64,000 nt of DNA from CAZKNJ01 sp964554185 (GTDB lineage: Bacteria; 4484-113), in the NCBI GenBank assembly GCA_964554185.1, contig CAZKNJ010000002.1:1-64000 (forward strand), read 5' to 3'. Both the position numbers and the translations under genes were made by a program. Position 1 is the stretch's first letter; the number at the start of each line of letters is the position of its first letter. This document shows, piece by piece, positions 38,448 through 46,489 of this stretch. Under the pieces are notes generated by a model. It did not search any database, was not told the origin of the DNA, and was given only the letters and a program-made list of their open reading frames with translations.

Positions 38448-39914
38448 TTAATAAGATTGCCCCCAATAGGCAATGTACTGGGCGGGTCTGCCGGAAAATA
38501 CACATGTTACCTTACCAGAAGTGACCTCGCTTTTCAACACGCGGACGGTGGCGGAAGTTTGCTCCTTAATCGCCGCCTCCGTCTCCGCGGTGCCGTCCCA
38601 TCCGGCCACGGCAAATCCCTTGCCCGCCACGATCTCCTTGAACTCGCCGAAATCGGCCGTTTCCACCAGGCGGGCGTTCATTTCATCACGCGCGCGCTTT
38701 TGTATGCGCTCGTGCACACCATGTAGGACGGCTTCCAGCTTCTCGTGTTCAAAAGTCCCCGCGTCCAGGTCAAACTTGATGGGCACCTTGGCGCGGTTGT
38801 CCCGGGCGACGCTCATCATGTGCGAGGCCGCGAGGTCCTTGGGCCCTATCTCTAGACGCACGGGAACCCCCTTGAGTTCCCACTTGCTGAACTTGAATCC
38901 AGGATTCGTAGTGTCGTCCAGGTCGGCGTGCACCCGCAACGGCTCGCCGAAAGCGGTCGCACCCCGCAGCATGGCCGTGAGCTTCTCCGCCGCCTCCAGC
39001 ACCTGCGCCTTGGTGTCGTCGTAGATGATGGGCACCACCACGACCTGGTAAGGCGCCACCTTGGGCGGCAGCACCAGCCCGTTGTCGTCCCCGTGCTGCA
39101 TGATCAGCGCGCCCACGATACGGTGGCTGACGCCCCAGCTGGTGGTCCAGACGTGCTTCTCCACGTTGTCTTCGTCCAGGAACTTGATATCAAACGCCTT
39201 GGCGAAATTCTGGCCCAGGAAGTGGCTGGTGCCGGATTGCAGCGCCTTGCCGTCGGGCATCATCGCCTCGATGGCGTAGGTGTCCACCGCGCCGGCGAAC
39301 TTCTCGCTGTCGCTCTTGCGGCCGGCCAGGACGCTGAGGCAGACGTCCTCCTCGGCGAACGCGCGGTATAGCTCCAGTATCTTCAGCGTCTCTTCCCGCG
39401 CATCCTCTTCGGTGCGGTGGGCGGTGTGCCCTTCCTGCCAGAGAAACTCCAGCGTGCGCAGGAACGGCCGGGTGGCCTTCTCCCAGCGCACCACGTTGGC
39501 CCACTGGTTCTGCAGCACCGGCAGGTCGCGGTAGGAGCCGATCCATTTGGCCCACATCACGCCGATGATGACCTCGCTCGTGGGGCGCACCGCCAGCGGC
39601 TCCGCCAGCTTCTCGCCGCCGCCGATGGTCACCCACGCGACCTCCGGCGAGAAGCCCTCCACGTGCTCGGCCTCCTTCATCAGCAGGCTCTTGGGGATGA
39701 ACAGCGGGTAGTACACATCGCTATGGCCTGCCGCCTTGATGCGACCGCCCAGCAGCGCCTTCACGCGCTCCCAGATGGCGTAACCGTACTCGCGGTACAC
39801 CATGCACCCGCGCACGGGCGCGTAATCCGCGAGTTCGCCCTTGAGAATCACGTCGGTATACCAGTCCGACAGGTTCTCGCTGCGTTTCGCGATGTGTTTT
39901 GCTTCAATCGCCAT
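38448..39914 (-). CDS. proS: Prolyl-tRNA synthetase, archaeal/eukaryal type
   Basis: The 488-residue protein lacks the bacterial editing insertion. It has the class II motif 2 region (FLRTLEFLWQEGHTAHRTEEDA), TTSWGVSHRIVGALIMQHGDDNGLVLPP for motif 3, and the anticodon-binding plus C-terminal domain typical of archaeal/eukaryal ProRS. Such enzymes occur in scattered bacteria. It charges tRNA-Pro. A perfect TATAAT (39945-39940) overlaps an upstream in-frame ATG at 39941, which therefore cannot be the start; the ATG at 39914 (MAIEAKH) is chosen. It is directly upstream of the HtrA trio. Confidence 0.92.
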   Translation of the reverse strand: MAIEAKHIAKRSENLSDWYTDVILKGELADYAPVRGCMVYREYGYAIWERVKALLGGRIKAAGHSDVYYPLFIPKSLLMKEAEHVEGFSPEVAWVTIGGGEKLAEPLAVRPTSEVIIGVMWAKWIGSYRDLPVLQNQWANVVRWEKATRPFLRTLEFLWQEGHTAHRTEEDAREETLKILELYRAFAEEDVCLSVLAGRKSDSEKFAGAVDTYAIEAMMPDGKALQSGTSHFLGQNFAKAFDIKFLDEDNVEKHVWTTSWGVSHRIVGALIMQHGDDNGLVLPPKVAPYQVVVVPIIYDDTKAQVLEAAEKLTAMLRGATAFGEPLRVHADLDDTTNPGFKFSKWELKGVPVRLEIGPKDLAASHMMSVARDNRAKVPIKFDLDAGTFEHEKLEAVLHGVHERIQKRARDEMNARLVETADFGEFKEIVAGKGFAVAGWDGTAETEAAIKEQTSATVRVLKSEVTSGKVTCVFSGRPAQYIAYWGQSY

Positions 39915-39972
39915 TTCCGCCGTCCGATACGAAACAATCATTATAACAAACCTCGCGTGCGGCTCGCCTGCT

Positions 39973-40048
39973 GGGTAGGCGGGGCTGACTAGCCCCGCTC
40001 CGTCGCAGCAACCCGAGGAACTGCCGGGCTGGTCAGCCCGGCGTACCC
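39973..40048. repeat. Palindromic intergenic element with two hairpins, at a contig end
   Basis: GGGTA (39973-39977) and TACCC (40044-40048) enclose two stable hairpins. The first has arms GCGGGGCT and AGCCCCGC (39979-39998), and the second has arms GCCGGGCT and AGCCCGGC (40023-40042), both with 4-nt loops. The symmetry and the assembly break at 40057 suggest a repeated structure present in several copies in the genome. It sits between the proS promoter and the pilin-like array. Confidence 0.5.
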
Positions 40049-40056
40049 GATTATCT

Positions 40057-40156
40057 NNNNNNNNNNNNNNNNNNNNNNNNNNNNNNNNNNNNNNNNNNNN
40101 NNNNNNNNNNNNNNNNNNNNNNNNNNNNNNNNNNNNNNNNNNNNNNNNNNNNNNNN
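40057..40156. other. Assembly gap (100 Ns, unmerged)
   Basis: Unlike the two other gaps, the flanks do not repeat each other. The break lies next to the double-hairpin element and cuts a pilin-like gene, so a repeat probably stopped the assembly and an unknown length is missing. Confidence 0.9.
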
Positions 40157-40270
40157 GCGAGGTGAACGATGCCGGAGATTGGGCGAACGAAGAAAGGCAT
40201 CCGCGATGCGATAATACTGGTGCTCACGCCCGCCAAGCATGACGACTGGCGGAGACCGCCACGAACGTAG
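40157..40270 (+). pseudogene. C-terminal remnant of a third pilin-like gene
   Basis: The frame ending at the TAG at 40270 reads KKGIRDAIILVLTPAKHDDWRRPPRT. The piece GIRDAIILVL matches the end of the next gene (GIRDAIILVLVPGED), and 30 bases around it are identical to 41151-41180. In this frame a TGA stands at 40163-40165, just after the gap, so either the gene is broken or a short initiation at the ATG at 40169 (GAGGTGA upstream) makes only 33 residues. The remainder is lost in the gap. Confidence 0.55.
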
Positions 40271-40278
40271 GAAACGAG

Positions 40279-41196
40279 ATGGACACGAAGCAGGAAAACA
40301 CGAGTGAACCGAAGGCCAACCGTCTGAGCCGCATCTTGGAGCTGTCAGTCGTGGCGATAATCGTGTTCCTCCTCACCGCAATGGCTATGCCCAATTACGT
40401 TAAGACAAGCAACGGCCACCTGCACGGCGAACTCAAGTCCAACATCCACAATATTCAGCTTTCGATTGAACGCTACGGAGTCGACCATGACGGAGCCTAT
40501 CCCCTGTACTTGATCGGTGGGCAGGGCAAATATTCCCCCGCCGGGGAACCGCGAGATGACCTCTCAATCAGCGACGCTGTGGATTGTCCCGATAAACAGA
40601 TGCTCTCCGACCAACTGCTCCGCGAGGGGTATATCGATGCGTACCCACGCAATCCATTCTCCTGGAAAAACGCCTCGCAGGTTCACGCTACCCAGGTCTC
40701 CTACAATGATCCTCTGCGAAACAACACGGACCAAGGACAAATGTATGGCACCCGCTTTGGTCCTTACTGCACGCTCATCGGCAACGTCCTGGCGGATAAG
40801 TCGCATCCTGAGTTCACCGTGTTTGATTCAGCGGGCGCCGGCACGGTGTACCCCAGCTATGCTGACAGTGGTTACCCGTACTACGATGTCTGGCCCCGGT
40901 TCTCCCGGAAGTCGAAGCCCTATCTACCGGGCATGTTCTTCTACCGGAGCAGAACCGAGACAGTGCGGAGGGAAGATTCGGAAGGAATGCCAGTTGAGAC
41001 TGTGGAGGCAGTTGACTATGCATTAGGCGTCTACGGTTCGGAAAAGGACCGAGGACACGACATACTCGGCCCCGATCCCTTTGGCGTGAATGAGACTTCC
41101 CCCTACGGTTTCGATGAAGAAATGGGGCTCAGATACGGCAATCCCAACGGCATCCGCGATGCGATAATACTGGTGCTCGTCCCGGGGGAGGACTAG
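40279..41196 (+). CDS. Type II secretion/pilin-like protein (array member 1)
   Basis: This 305-residue protein has one N-terminal membrane segment, SRILELSVVAIIVFLLTAMAMPNYV, with a glutamate at the pilin +5 position, followed by GELKSNIHNIQLSIERYGVDHDGAYPLYL, the helix and pattern of GspG-like major pseudopilins. The glycine that normally precedes the prepilin cleavage site is missing (NRL before S). The C-terminal 200 residues form a beta-rich, aromatic domain ending GNPNGIRDAIILVL. Its ribosome site AGGAAACGAG is 5 nt upstream. With the next gene it is in a tight tandem. Function unknown, perhaps surface exposed. Confidence 0.65.
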   Translation: MDTKQENTSEPKANRLSRILELSVVAIIVFLLTAMAMPNYVKTSNGHLHGELKSNIHNIQLSIERYGVDHDGAYPLYLIGGQGKYSPAGEPRDDLSISDAVDCPDKQMLSDQLLREGYIDAYPRNPFSWKNASQVHATQVSYNDPLRNNTDQGQMYGTRFGPYCTLIGNVLADKSHPEFTVFDSAGAGTVYPSYADSGYPYYDVWPRFSRKSKPYLPGMFFYRSRTETVRREDSEGMPVETVEAVDYALGVYGSEKDRGHDILGPDPFGVNETSPYGFDEEMGLRYGNPNGIRDAIILVLVPGED

Positions 41197-41197
41197 G

Positions 41198-42292
41198 ATG
41201 GAGACTCGGCAGGAAAACACGAATGAACCCGCGGCTAGCGCGAAGCGCCGGAGCTGGGTCGTGGAGTCGGTGCTCATCATCGTCTTCATCCTGCTGCTGG
41301 CCGGCGTCGCGATGCAAGGCCAAACGCAGCGAAGGGAGAAGCTCATGGTCGTGGAGGTCTGCAACGGGCTGCACGAAATACAGCTCGCCGCCGAGCGCTT
41401 CGCGGTGGACACCGGCGGCACCTACCCGGACTACCTCTATGGCGGCGAAGGCAAGTACTCCGCGCCAACCGAAGAAGACGGGAAGGTCGTGTTCGGCGAC
41501 ATCAGCGAGTGTGCCGGCCGGACGAAGCTCCACGACCCTCTGCTGCGCAAGGGTTACCTCATCGCCTATCCGGTCAATCCCTTCGCCCGCGACGGAGCGC
41601 TGGTGCACCAAACACAGGTGCGGTTCGGCGATCCGCTGCGAAACGGCACGGAAGAAGCAGAGCTCCACGGCACGCGCTTCGGCGCCAAGTGCAACCTCAT
41701 GGGCAATGTCCTTGCGGATTACCGCTACGCCGGCTTCCACCACGCCGATTTCGGCTACCCCTTCTTTGACCTCTGGCCCGAAGGCGCCAAGAAGCCCAAG
41801 TTCTACCTGCCCGGCCAGTTTTTCTACAAGAGCGCCGGCGTGATAGTGGTCGCAAGCAAGGAGACAGGAGAGGAGTATTCCAAGCGGCCGATTCTGCCGA
41901 CTGTAGTCGAGTACTACGTGCTGGGCGCATACGGTTCGCCAACATTCAAAGGTCTGGATGTCCTTGGCCCCGAAACGGACATTCTGTTTGGTCCTTTCGA
42001 TGAATCCACTGGCCATCACACAGATTACACAGTGCCGTCTTGGACCCGCTCCACGATGACGGAGAAGGATGCCCAGGGACGCTATCTGGGTAGCCCGTTT
42101 GGCAGAGCCGACGACGACCGCGTTGATCGGCCCTCCACGGGCAATCCCAACGGCATCCCTGACGGGGTCGTGTTGGTGCTGACCCCGGGGGAAGACCCGC
42201 CTCGTCCAAACCCCCCTCCAATCCCCGTTGACACCACCCAGCTGCCGGGCGGCTTCAAGGCAACCATTGAAAGCTGGCGGGAAGGACACTAG
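41198..42292 (+). CDS. Type II secretion/pilin-like protein (array member 2)
   Basis: This 364-residue paralogue of the previous gene starts 1 nt after its stop, with GGAGG in that end. The shared pattern is a charged N-tail, then SWVVESVLIIVFILLLAGVAM (glutamate at +5, no glycine at -1), LHEIQLAAERFAVDTGGTYPDYLYGGEGKYS, NPFARDGALVHQTQVRFGDPLRNGTEE and GNPNGIPDGVVLVLTPGED. It differs by a proline-rich C-terminal extension of about 40 residues. The two proteins clearly derive from tandem duplication. They lack adjacent secretion or peptidase genes. Confidence 0.65.
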   Translation: METRQENTNEPAASAKRRSWVVESVLIIVFILLLAGVAMQGQTQRREKLMVVEVCNGLHEIQLAAERFAVDTGGTYPDYLYGGEGKYSAPTEEDGKVVFGDISECAGRTKLHDPLLRKGYLIAYPVNPFARDGALVHQTQVRFGDPLRNGTEEAELHGTRFGAKCNLMGNVLADYRYAGFHHADFGYPFFDLWPEGAKKPKFYLPGQFFYKSAGVIVVASKETGEEYSKRPILPTVVEYYVLGAYGSPTFKGLDVLGPETDILFGPFDESTGHHTDYTVPSWTRSTMTEKDAQGRYLGSPFGRADDDRVDRPSTGNPNGIPDGVVLVLTPGEDPPRPNPPPIPVDTTQLPGGFKATIESWREGH

Positions 42293-42329
42293 AGGGAGAA
42301 GACGCGGATGCCTGTATCAGGAGTTCGCT

Positions 42330-42692
42330 TCAGACCGGCAACGAGCGCTTGCGCAACCGATGCTTCTCTATCACTACGATAGATGAAGCGAGTTCTTCGG
42401 GCTTCACCAGCCGCAGTGCGTCAGTCAACCTCGTCCTCACATCCTCTTCGCTGAACGCACCGCCGCGGAACAGGATAATGCCAGGGGCGGGGAGCTGGCT
42501 TGCTGCGAGAAGTCGCGGGAAGTCCAGGTCGGCGGTGACGACCACCATTCCTTCATCGCGGGCCCGCTGGAGGATATCGGCGTCGGTGGCCTGGCTCATC
42601 CCCGCATCCCACGCGTGAATCGCTTCGTGCCCCTCGGCGCGCAGCCACTCAGCGAGGCGCGGCGACAGCGGCATATCCACGAGGAACTTCAC
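42330..42692 (-). CDS. DUF5615 PIN-like toxin
   Basis: The 120-residue protein has the DUF5615 pattern, KFLVDMPLSPRLAEWLRAEGHEAIHAWDAG, DADILQRARDEGMVVVTADLDFPRLL and APGIILFRGG. The acidic residues Asp6, Asp58 and Asp75/77 are set as in PIN-type nucleases. It overlaps the DUF433 gene by 4 nt (ATGA) and is probably its toxin, although the RNA target is unknown. Confidence 0.8.
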   Translation of the reverse strand: MKFLVDMPLSPRLAEWLRAEGHEAIHAWDAGMSQATDADILQRARDEGMVVVTADLDFPRLLAASQLPAPGIILFRGGAFSEEDVRTRLTDALRLVKPEELASSIVVIEKHRLRKRSLPV

Positions 42693-42922
42693 TTCGCCAG
42701 CTCGACCGTTTCTTCTTCTGCCAGCCAGGCGGCATAGCGCAGGGCTTCGTCAATGTCTTCCGGCTCCAGGTAAGGAAACTGCGCCAGGATTGACTCGCGC
42801 GTCTCGCCTGACGCCAGCAGCGCCAGTATGCGTGACACCGGGAATCGCAGGCCGCGGATGCACGGCTTGCCGGTGCACACCGCCGGATCAATGGTTATGC
42901 GTTCAAACTTCACGTCATCCAC
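42689..42922 (-). CDS. DUF433 antitoxin-like protein
   Basis: This 77-residue protein is a typical DUF433: RITIDPAVCTGKPCIRGLRFPVSRILALLASGETRESILAQFPYLEPEDIDEALRYAAWLAEEE, with the N-terminal ITxDPxxCxGKPxIRG motif and a helix-turn-helix-like middle. These genes pair with DUF5615 or VapC-like toxins. The start is GTG, 11 nt after a perfect TATAAT (42939-42934); the ATG that begins 4 nt downstream is out of frame. It is divergent from the prenyl synthase. Confidence 0.82.
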   Translation of the reverse strand: MDDVKFERITIDPAVCTGKPCIRGLRFPVSRILALLASGETRESILAQFPYLEPEDIDEALRYAAWLAEEETVELAK

Positions 42923-42954
42923 CTTTCAGCATCATTATACCAGCGCCGCGCCGC

Positions 42955-42997
42955 TTGCCAGCACGATAATCGGCCGCTAGACTGTATAGAACCACTG
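42955..42997 (+). promoter_or_regulatory. Promoter of the prenyl synthase gene
   Basis: TTGCCA (42955-42960) and TAGACT (42978-42983) are 17 bp apart, and TATAGA at 42985-42990 ends 7 nt before the ATG. Either -10 gives a leader of at most about 8 nt. The promoter is back to back with that of the DUF433/DUF5615 pair. Confidence 0.5.
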
Positions 42998-43999
42998 ATG
43001 GCACTTTCGCGCGCAGAAGTTTCGGCGGCACTCCAGGACGTGGAGACCGCCATCCGCGACATCCTGTTCGGCTCGGATGAGCTGGTGCTCAGCTACGTGC
43101 AGGACGTGGCGCAGGGCGTGGGCAAGCGGCTGCGGCCGCAGCTGCTCATCGTCTTCGCCGACATCTTCGGCGAGCCCGACCGCCGCACCACGGTGAACAC
43201 CGCCGCCTGCTGCGAGCTTCTGCACACCGCGTCGCTCATCCACGACGACGTCATCGACTCCGCCGAGACCCGGCGCGGCCTGGTAACGCTCAACCGCCGC
43301 TACGGCAACGAGATTGCCGTCATCGTCGGCGACTACATCCTAGCGCTCGCTTTCCAGCGGCTCACGCGCATCCGCGATTTCATGCTGCTGGAGCTGACGA
43401 TGGCAACAAGCAAGCTTTTGGCGCTCGGCGTGATAGAAGAAGCGCGCAAGCGCAACCACCTGGAGCTGACCGAAGACGAATACCTGGAGATAATCTACTT
43501 CAAGACCGGCTCGCTGTTCACCCACGCCTGCGAGGCCGGGGCCTACCTGGGCGGCGCCAGCGAGGACGAGCTGGCCACCGTGCGCGACTTCGGGCGAGCT
43601 TTCGGCCAGGGCTTCCAGGTGGTGGACGACCTGCTGGACCTGACGCAGACCGAAGCCGAGGCGGGCAAGCCCACCTTCAACGACCTGAAGGAAGGGCGCA
43701 TCACCCTGCCGGTCATCCACGCGATGGCGGTCAACCCGGCACGAACCACCGCGCTGGTCGGCGGCTTCCAGCGGGAACCGTTGGCGGAAAACGCGCAGCA
43801 CTTCCGCGAGTGGCTGCACGAGTGCGGCGCGCTGAAATATACGCTCGCCCGCGCGGAGAGCTTCTTCGCCGAGTCCCGGCGGCAACTTGCCGCCATCGCC
43901 GCGAACGCCAAGAACCCCGCGAGCGCACTGCTCATCGAGCCGATGGTGGAGCAGGTCACCGCGCGGATACCCGCGTGGATTACCACGGGCGGGCGGTAG
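42998..43999 (+). CDS. Polyprenyl diphosphate synthase
   Basis: This 333-residue trans-prenyltransferase has both aspartate-rich motifs: LIHDDVIDSAETRRG (DDxxD) near residue 80 and GFQVVDDLLDLTQ near 210, with KRLRPQLLIV and FKTGSLFTHACEAGA in between. It chains isopentenyl units to make a quinone side chain or a lipid carrier; the product length cannot be read from the sequence. The next gene, rsmB, begins 26 nt after its stop, so they are probably one transcript. Confidence 0.9.
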   Translation: MALSRAEVSAALQDVETAIRDILFGSDELVLSYVQDVAQGVGKRLRPQLLIVFADIFGEPDRRTTVNTAACCELLHTASLIHDDVIDSAETRRGLVTLNRRYGNEIAVIVGDYILALAFQRLTRIRDFMLLELTMATSKLLALGVIEEARKRNHLELTEDEYLEIIYFKTGSLFTHACEAGAYLGGASEDELATVRDFGRAFGQGFQVVDDLLDLTQTEAEAGKPTFNDLKEGRITLPVIHAMAVNPARTTALVGGFQREPLAENAQHFREWLHECGALKYTLARAESFFAESRRQLAAIAANAKNPASALLIEPMVEQVTARIPAWITTGGR

Positions 44000-44025
44000 C
44001 GCGTGCCCTCTTCCCGGCAAAGCTG

Positions 44026-45492
44026 ATGAACGCGCATCCACCAAGCGAGCGCACTGCCGCCCTGTGGGCGCTCACGCAGCTTGATCCCTCTTCGCCGCTG
44101 TGCGCCACCCCTCAGCGCGGCGATGTCTCCGGCCTGCTGGAAGCGATATTGGAGGCGGACATCCTGGCGCCGAAGCACCGACCTTGGGTGCAGAACGCGC
44201 TGCTGACGCTGGGGCGCAACCTGCTGTTGGTGGACAGCTTGCTGGCGCCATTGCTGCAGAAGCGTCCGCTGCACCGCCTGCCGCCGCCATTGCGCAGCGT
44301 GCTGCGGTTGGGCGCGTCGGAGCTGCTCTTCGGCGACGCTCCGGCCTATGCGGTGGTGTCGTCGTGGGTGGATGAAGGGCGCGCTGCCGGAGCCGCGGCC
44401 CACGCCAAGCTGGTGAATGCGGTGCTGCGCCGCGTCGCGGAGTTCGCCGAGCGCGCTGGAAAGAGCTTCGCCGCCGCTGATGCAGCCATTGCGGCACTGC
44501 CGGAATCCTCTGCGGCTATCGCCTGCGCCCGCATGCTGGCCTCCGGTGAACCCGCGCTGTTGGAGCGGCTGCCCGGCATCCCGGTTGAGCAACTCAGCCT
44601 GATTTCCTCGCTCCCGCTCTGGCTGCTGGAGATATGGCGCGAAACACAGGGCGAAGACTTCGCGCCGGTGCTGTCCTCACTGCAACGCCCGCACCGCCAG
44701 GCCCTGCGCTGGGATTACAGCGCGTTCAACCGCAAGCTTGATCCCGCTACTGCCGAGCTGGTGGCGCACTTGAAATCCACGGCGGAGCGCGTGGACTTCC
44801 TCGGCGCGGAATACATGCTCGCTCCCACCGGCGAAGCTTCGTCGCTGCGCAGCGCATTCAACGCCGGGTTGCTGTCGCTGCAAGGCGTGTCCAGCCAGGC
44901 GGTGCTGCACCGCTTCCCGCCGCCGACGGAGGGCATGGTGCTGGACGCCTGCGCCGGCTCCGGCATCAAGGCCACCGGCCTGGCGCTGATGATGGGCGGC
45001 GCTTCGCGGTTGGTCGCCTGCGACCTCTCGCCGGACAAGCTCAATGAGCTGGTCGCCAACTTTACCCGCCTGCGGCTGGAGCCCCCGCGCGCCTTCGCCT
45101 GCGACTTCACCGACGCGGGAGCTTGCGGCAGCTTGCAGGCAGGATTCGCTCAAGGCTTCGCTCGCATCTACGTTGACGCGCCCTGCACCGGAACCGGTAC
45201 GCTCCGCCGCTTGCCCTACAAGCGCTACCAGCTGCGCCCCGGCGACGCAGCCAGACTTGCGGAAACGCAACTGAAGCTCATCCAATCCGCCGCGACGCTC
45301 CTTGCGCCCGACGGCGATATCGTCTACATTACTTGCAGCTTGCAGCGCGAGGAAAACGAGCTGGTGGTGGAGCAAGCCTGTGCCTCGGCCGGCCTCGGCA
45401 TGGACGGCGAGCAGCTGTTCATCGCGCCGGTGCAGGACTGGCTTGAGGGAATGTACGCCGTGAGGTTAGTGAAACCCAGGTCCGGGTATTAG
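44026..45492 (+). CDS. rsmB: 16S rRNA m5C967 methyltransferase RsmB-like
   Basis: From the ATG at 44026 the protein has 488 residues. The N-terminal 140 residues form a NusB-like RNA-binding domain (RSVLRLGASELLFGDAPAYAVVSSWVDEG). The methyltransferase follows, with SAM site LDACAGSGIKATGLALMM and both cysteines, DAPCTGTGTLRR and YITCSLQREENE. The nearby NusB gene (62690) is a separate relative. A longer frame from 43810 would overlap the prenyl synthase gene by 190 bp and is rejected. It methylates cytosine in 16S rRNA. There is no clear ribosome site before the ATG. Confidence 0.88.
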   Translation: MNAHPPSERTAALWALTQLDPSSPLCATPQRGDVSGLLEAILEADILAPKHRPWVQNALLTLGRNLLLVDSLLAPLLQKRPLHRLPPPLRSVLRLGASELLFGDAPAYAVVSSWVDEGRAAGAAAHAKLVNAVLRRVAEFAERAGKSFAAADAAIAALPESSAAIACARMLASGEPALLERLPGIPVEQLSLISSLPLWLLEIWRETQGEDFAPVLSSLQRPHRQALRWDYSAFNRKLDPATAELVAHLKSTAERVDFLGAEYMLAPTGEASSLRSAFNAGLLSLQGVSSQAVLHRFPPPTEGMVLDACAGSGIKATGLALMMGGASRLVACDLSPDKLNELVANFTRLRLEPPRAFACDFTDAGACGSLQAGFAQGFARIYVDAPCTGTGTLRRLPYKRYQLRPGDAARLAETQLKLIQSAATLLAPDGDIVYITCSLQREENELVVEQACASAGLGMDGEQLFIAPVQDWLEGMYAVRLVKPRSGY

Positions 45493-45512
45493 TCACAGTA
45501 GTGTAACTGGCG

Positions 45513-45541
45513 TTGCGGTCGCGCGGGTGTAGTGGTAGAAT
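45513..45541 (+). promoter_or_regulatory. Promoter of nfnAB
   Basis: TTGCGG (45513-45518) and TAGAAT (45536-45541) are 17 bp apart, about 55 bp before the nfnA start. The stretch GTGTAGTGGTAGAATG at this spot resembles a tRNA D-arm, but no cloverleaf can be built. Confidence 0.55.
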
Positions 45542-45596
45542 GCCCGGCGTCCCGTCCGGCCCGCAGCCTGTCGGGCTATTCTGTAAGGACAACCCA

Positions 45597-46469
45597 ATGC
45601 CAATGGCTATGCCGGAACCGAATACGATTGTCTACAAGAAGCGCTTATCACCCAACACCGTGCGCATTGAAGTCGTGGCTCCGCTGGTGGCGCATAAGGC
45701 CCTACCGGGCCAGTTCATCATCTTGCGCGTGCACGGACGCGGGGAACGCATTCCTCTCACCATTGCCGACAGCGACCCGGAGAAAGGCACGATTACGCTG
45801 CTGTTCCAAGAAGTCGGCGCCAGCACGCTTCAACTCGGCCTGATTGAAGAGGGCGGGAAGCTGCATGATGTCGTGGGCCCGCTGGGGCATCCCACGCCCA
45901 TCAAGAACTACGGCACGGCGTGCGTGGTCGCGGGCGGGCTGGGCACCGCGGAGATGTATCCCATCGCCCGCGCCCTGCGCGAAGCGGGCAACCGCGTCGT
46001 CACTGTTGTCGGCGCGCGGCGGCAGGACCTGCTGGTGCTGCTGGAGGAGATGGAAAGCGTTTCCGACGAGCTCATCGTCACTACCGACGACGGCAGCTTC
46101 GGGCGCAAGGGCGTGGTCACCGAACCGCTCAAGGAGCTGGTGGACGATGGCAAGGTGGACTTCGTCATTACCTGCGGGCCGGTGATAATGATGAAGTTCG
46201 TGGCCGCAGCCACGCGCGACGCCGGCATCCCGACCTTCGCCAGCCTCAACCCGATTATGGTGGACGGCACGGGGATGTGCGGCGCCTGCCGAGTGTCGCT
46301 GGGCGGGGTCACCAAGTTCGCCTGCGTGGACGGCCCGGACTTCGACGCCCACCAGGTGGACTTTGAGCTGCTGATGATGCGCCAGAAGGCGTTTTGCGAG
46401 TTTGAAAAACGCGCGCTGGAGCAGTGGCTGGCGGCGCATCCCGAACGCGCCCAGACCTGGCAGCAGTAA
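45597..46469 (+). CDS. nfnA: NADH-dependent ferredoxin:NADP+ oxidoreductase, alpha subunit (NfnA-like)
   Basis: From the ATG at 45597 (AAGGA 7 nt before) the protein has 290 residues. It has an FAD-binding barrel (GQFIILRVHGRGERIPLTIAD), an NAD-binding part (CVVAGGLGTAEMYPIARAL) and a C-terminal 2Fe-2S site, DGTGMCGACRVSLGGVTKFACVDGPDFDAHQVD. This is the small subunit of the transhydrogenase that moves electrons between NADH, NADPH and ferredoxin by flavin-based bifurcation. It is followed 20 nt later by nfnB. It could also be read as a sulphide dehydrogenase or GltA-type small subunit. Confidence 0.85.
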   Translation: MPMAMPEPNTIVYKKRLSPNTVRIEVVAPLVAHKALPGQFIILRVHGRGERIPLTIADSDPEKGTITLLFQEVGASTLQLGLIEEGGKLHDVVGPLGHPTPIKNYGTACVVAGGLGTAEMYPIARALREAGNRVVTVVGARRQDLLVLLEEMESVSDELIVTTDDGSFGRKGVVTEPLKELVDDGKVDFVITCGPVIMMKFVAAATRDAGIPTFASLNPIMVDGTGMCGACRVSLGGVTKFACVDGPDFDAHQVDFELLMMRQKAFCEFEKRALEQWLAAHPERAQTWQQ

Positions 46470-46489
46470 CACTACCAACGGAACCTACT

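Noticed and set aside
38426..38503. Longer N-terminus for the first HtrA-like gene
   Set aside because: It overlaps the end of proS and lacks a ribosome site, whereas ATG 38425 has GAGGTGAAG and starts a proper signal peptide.
43810..44025. N-terminal extension of the RsmB frame
   Set aside because: It lies entirely inside the prenyl synthase gene in another frame. The NusB-like domain begins after ATG 44026.
45525..45575. tRNA-Gly-like segment with the D-arm consensus GTGGTAGAAT before nfnA
   Set aside because: No T-arm or complete acceptor stem can be paired. The TAGAAT inside it has a good -35 at 17 bp, so a promoter explains it.
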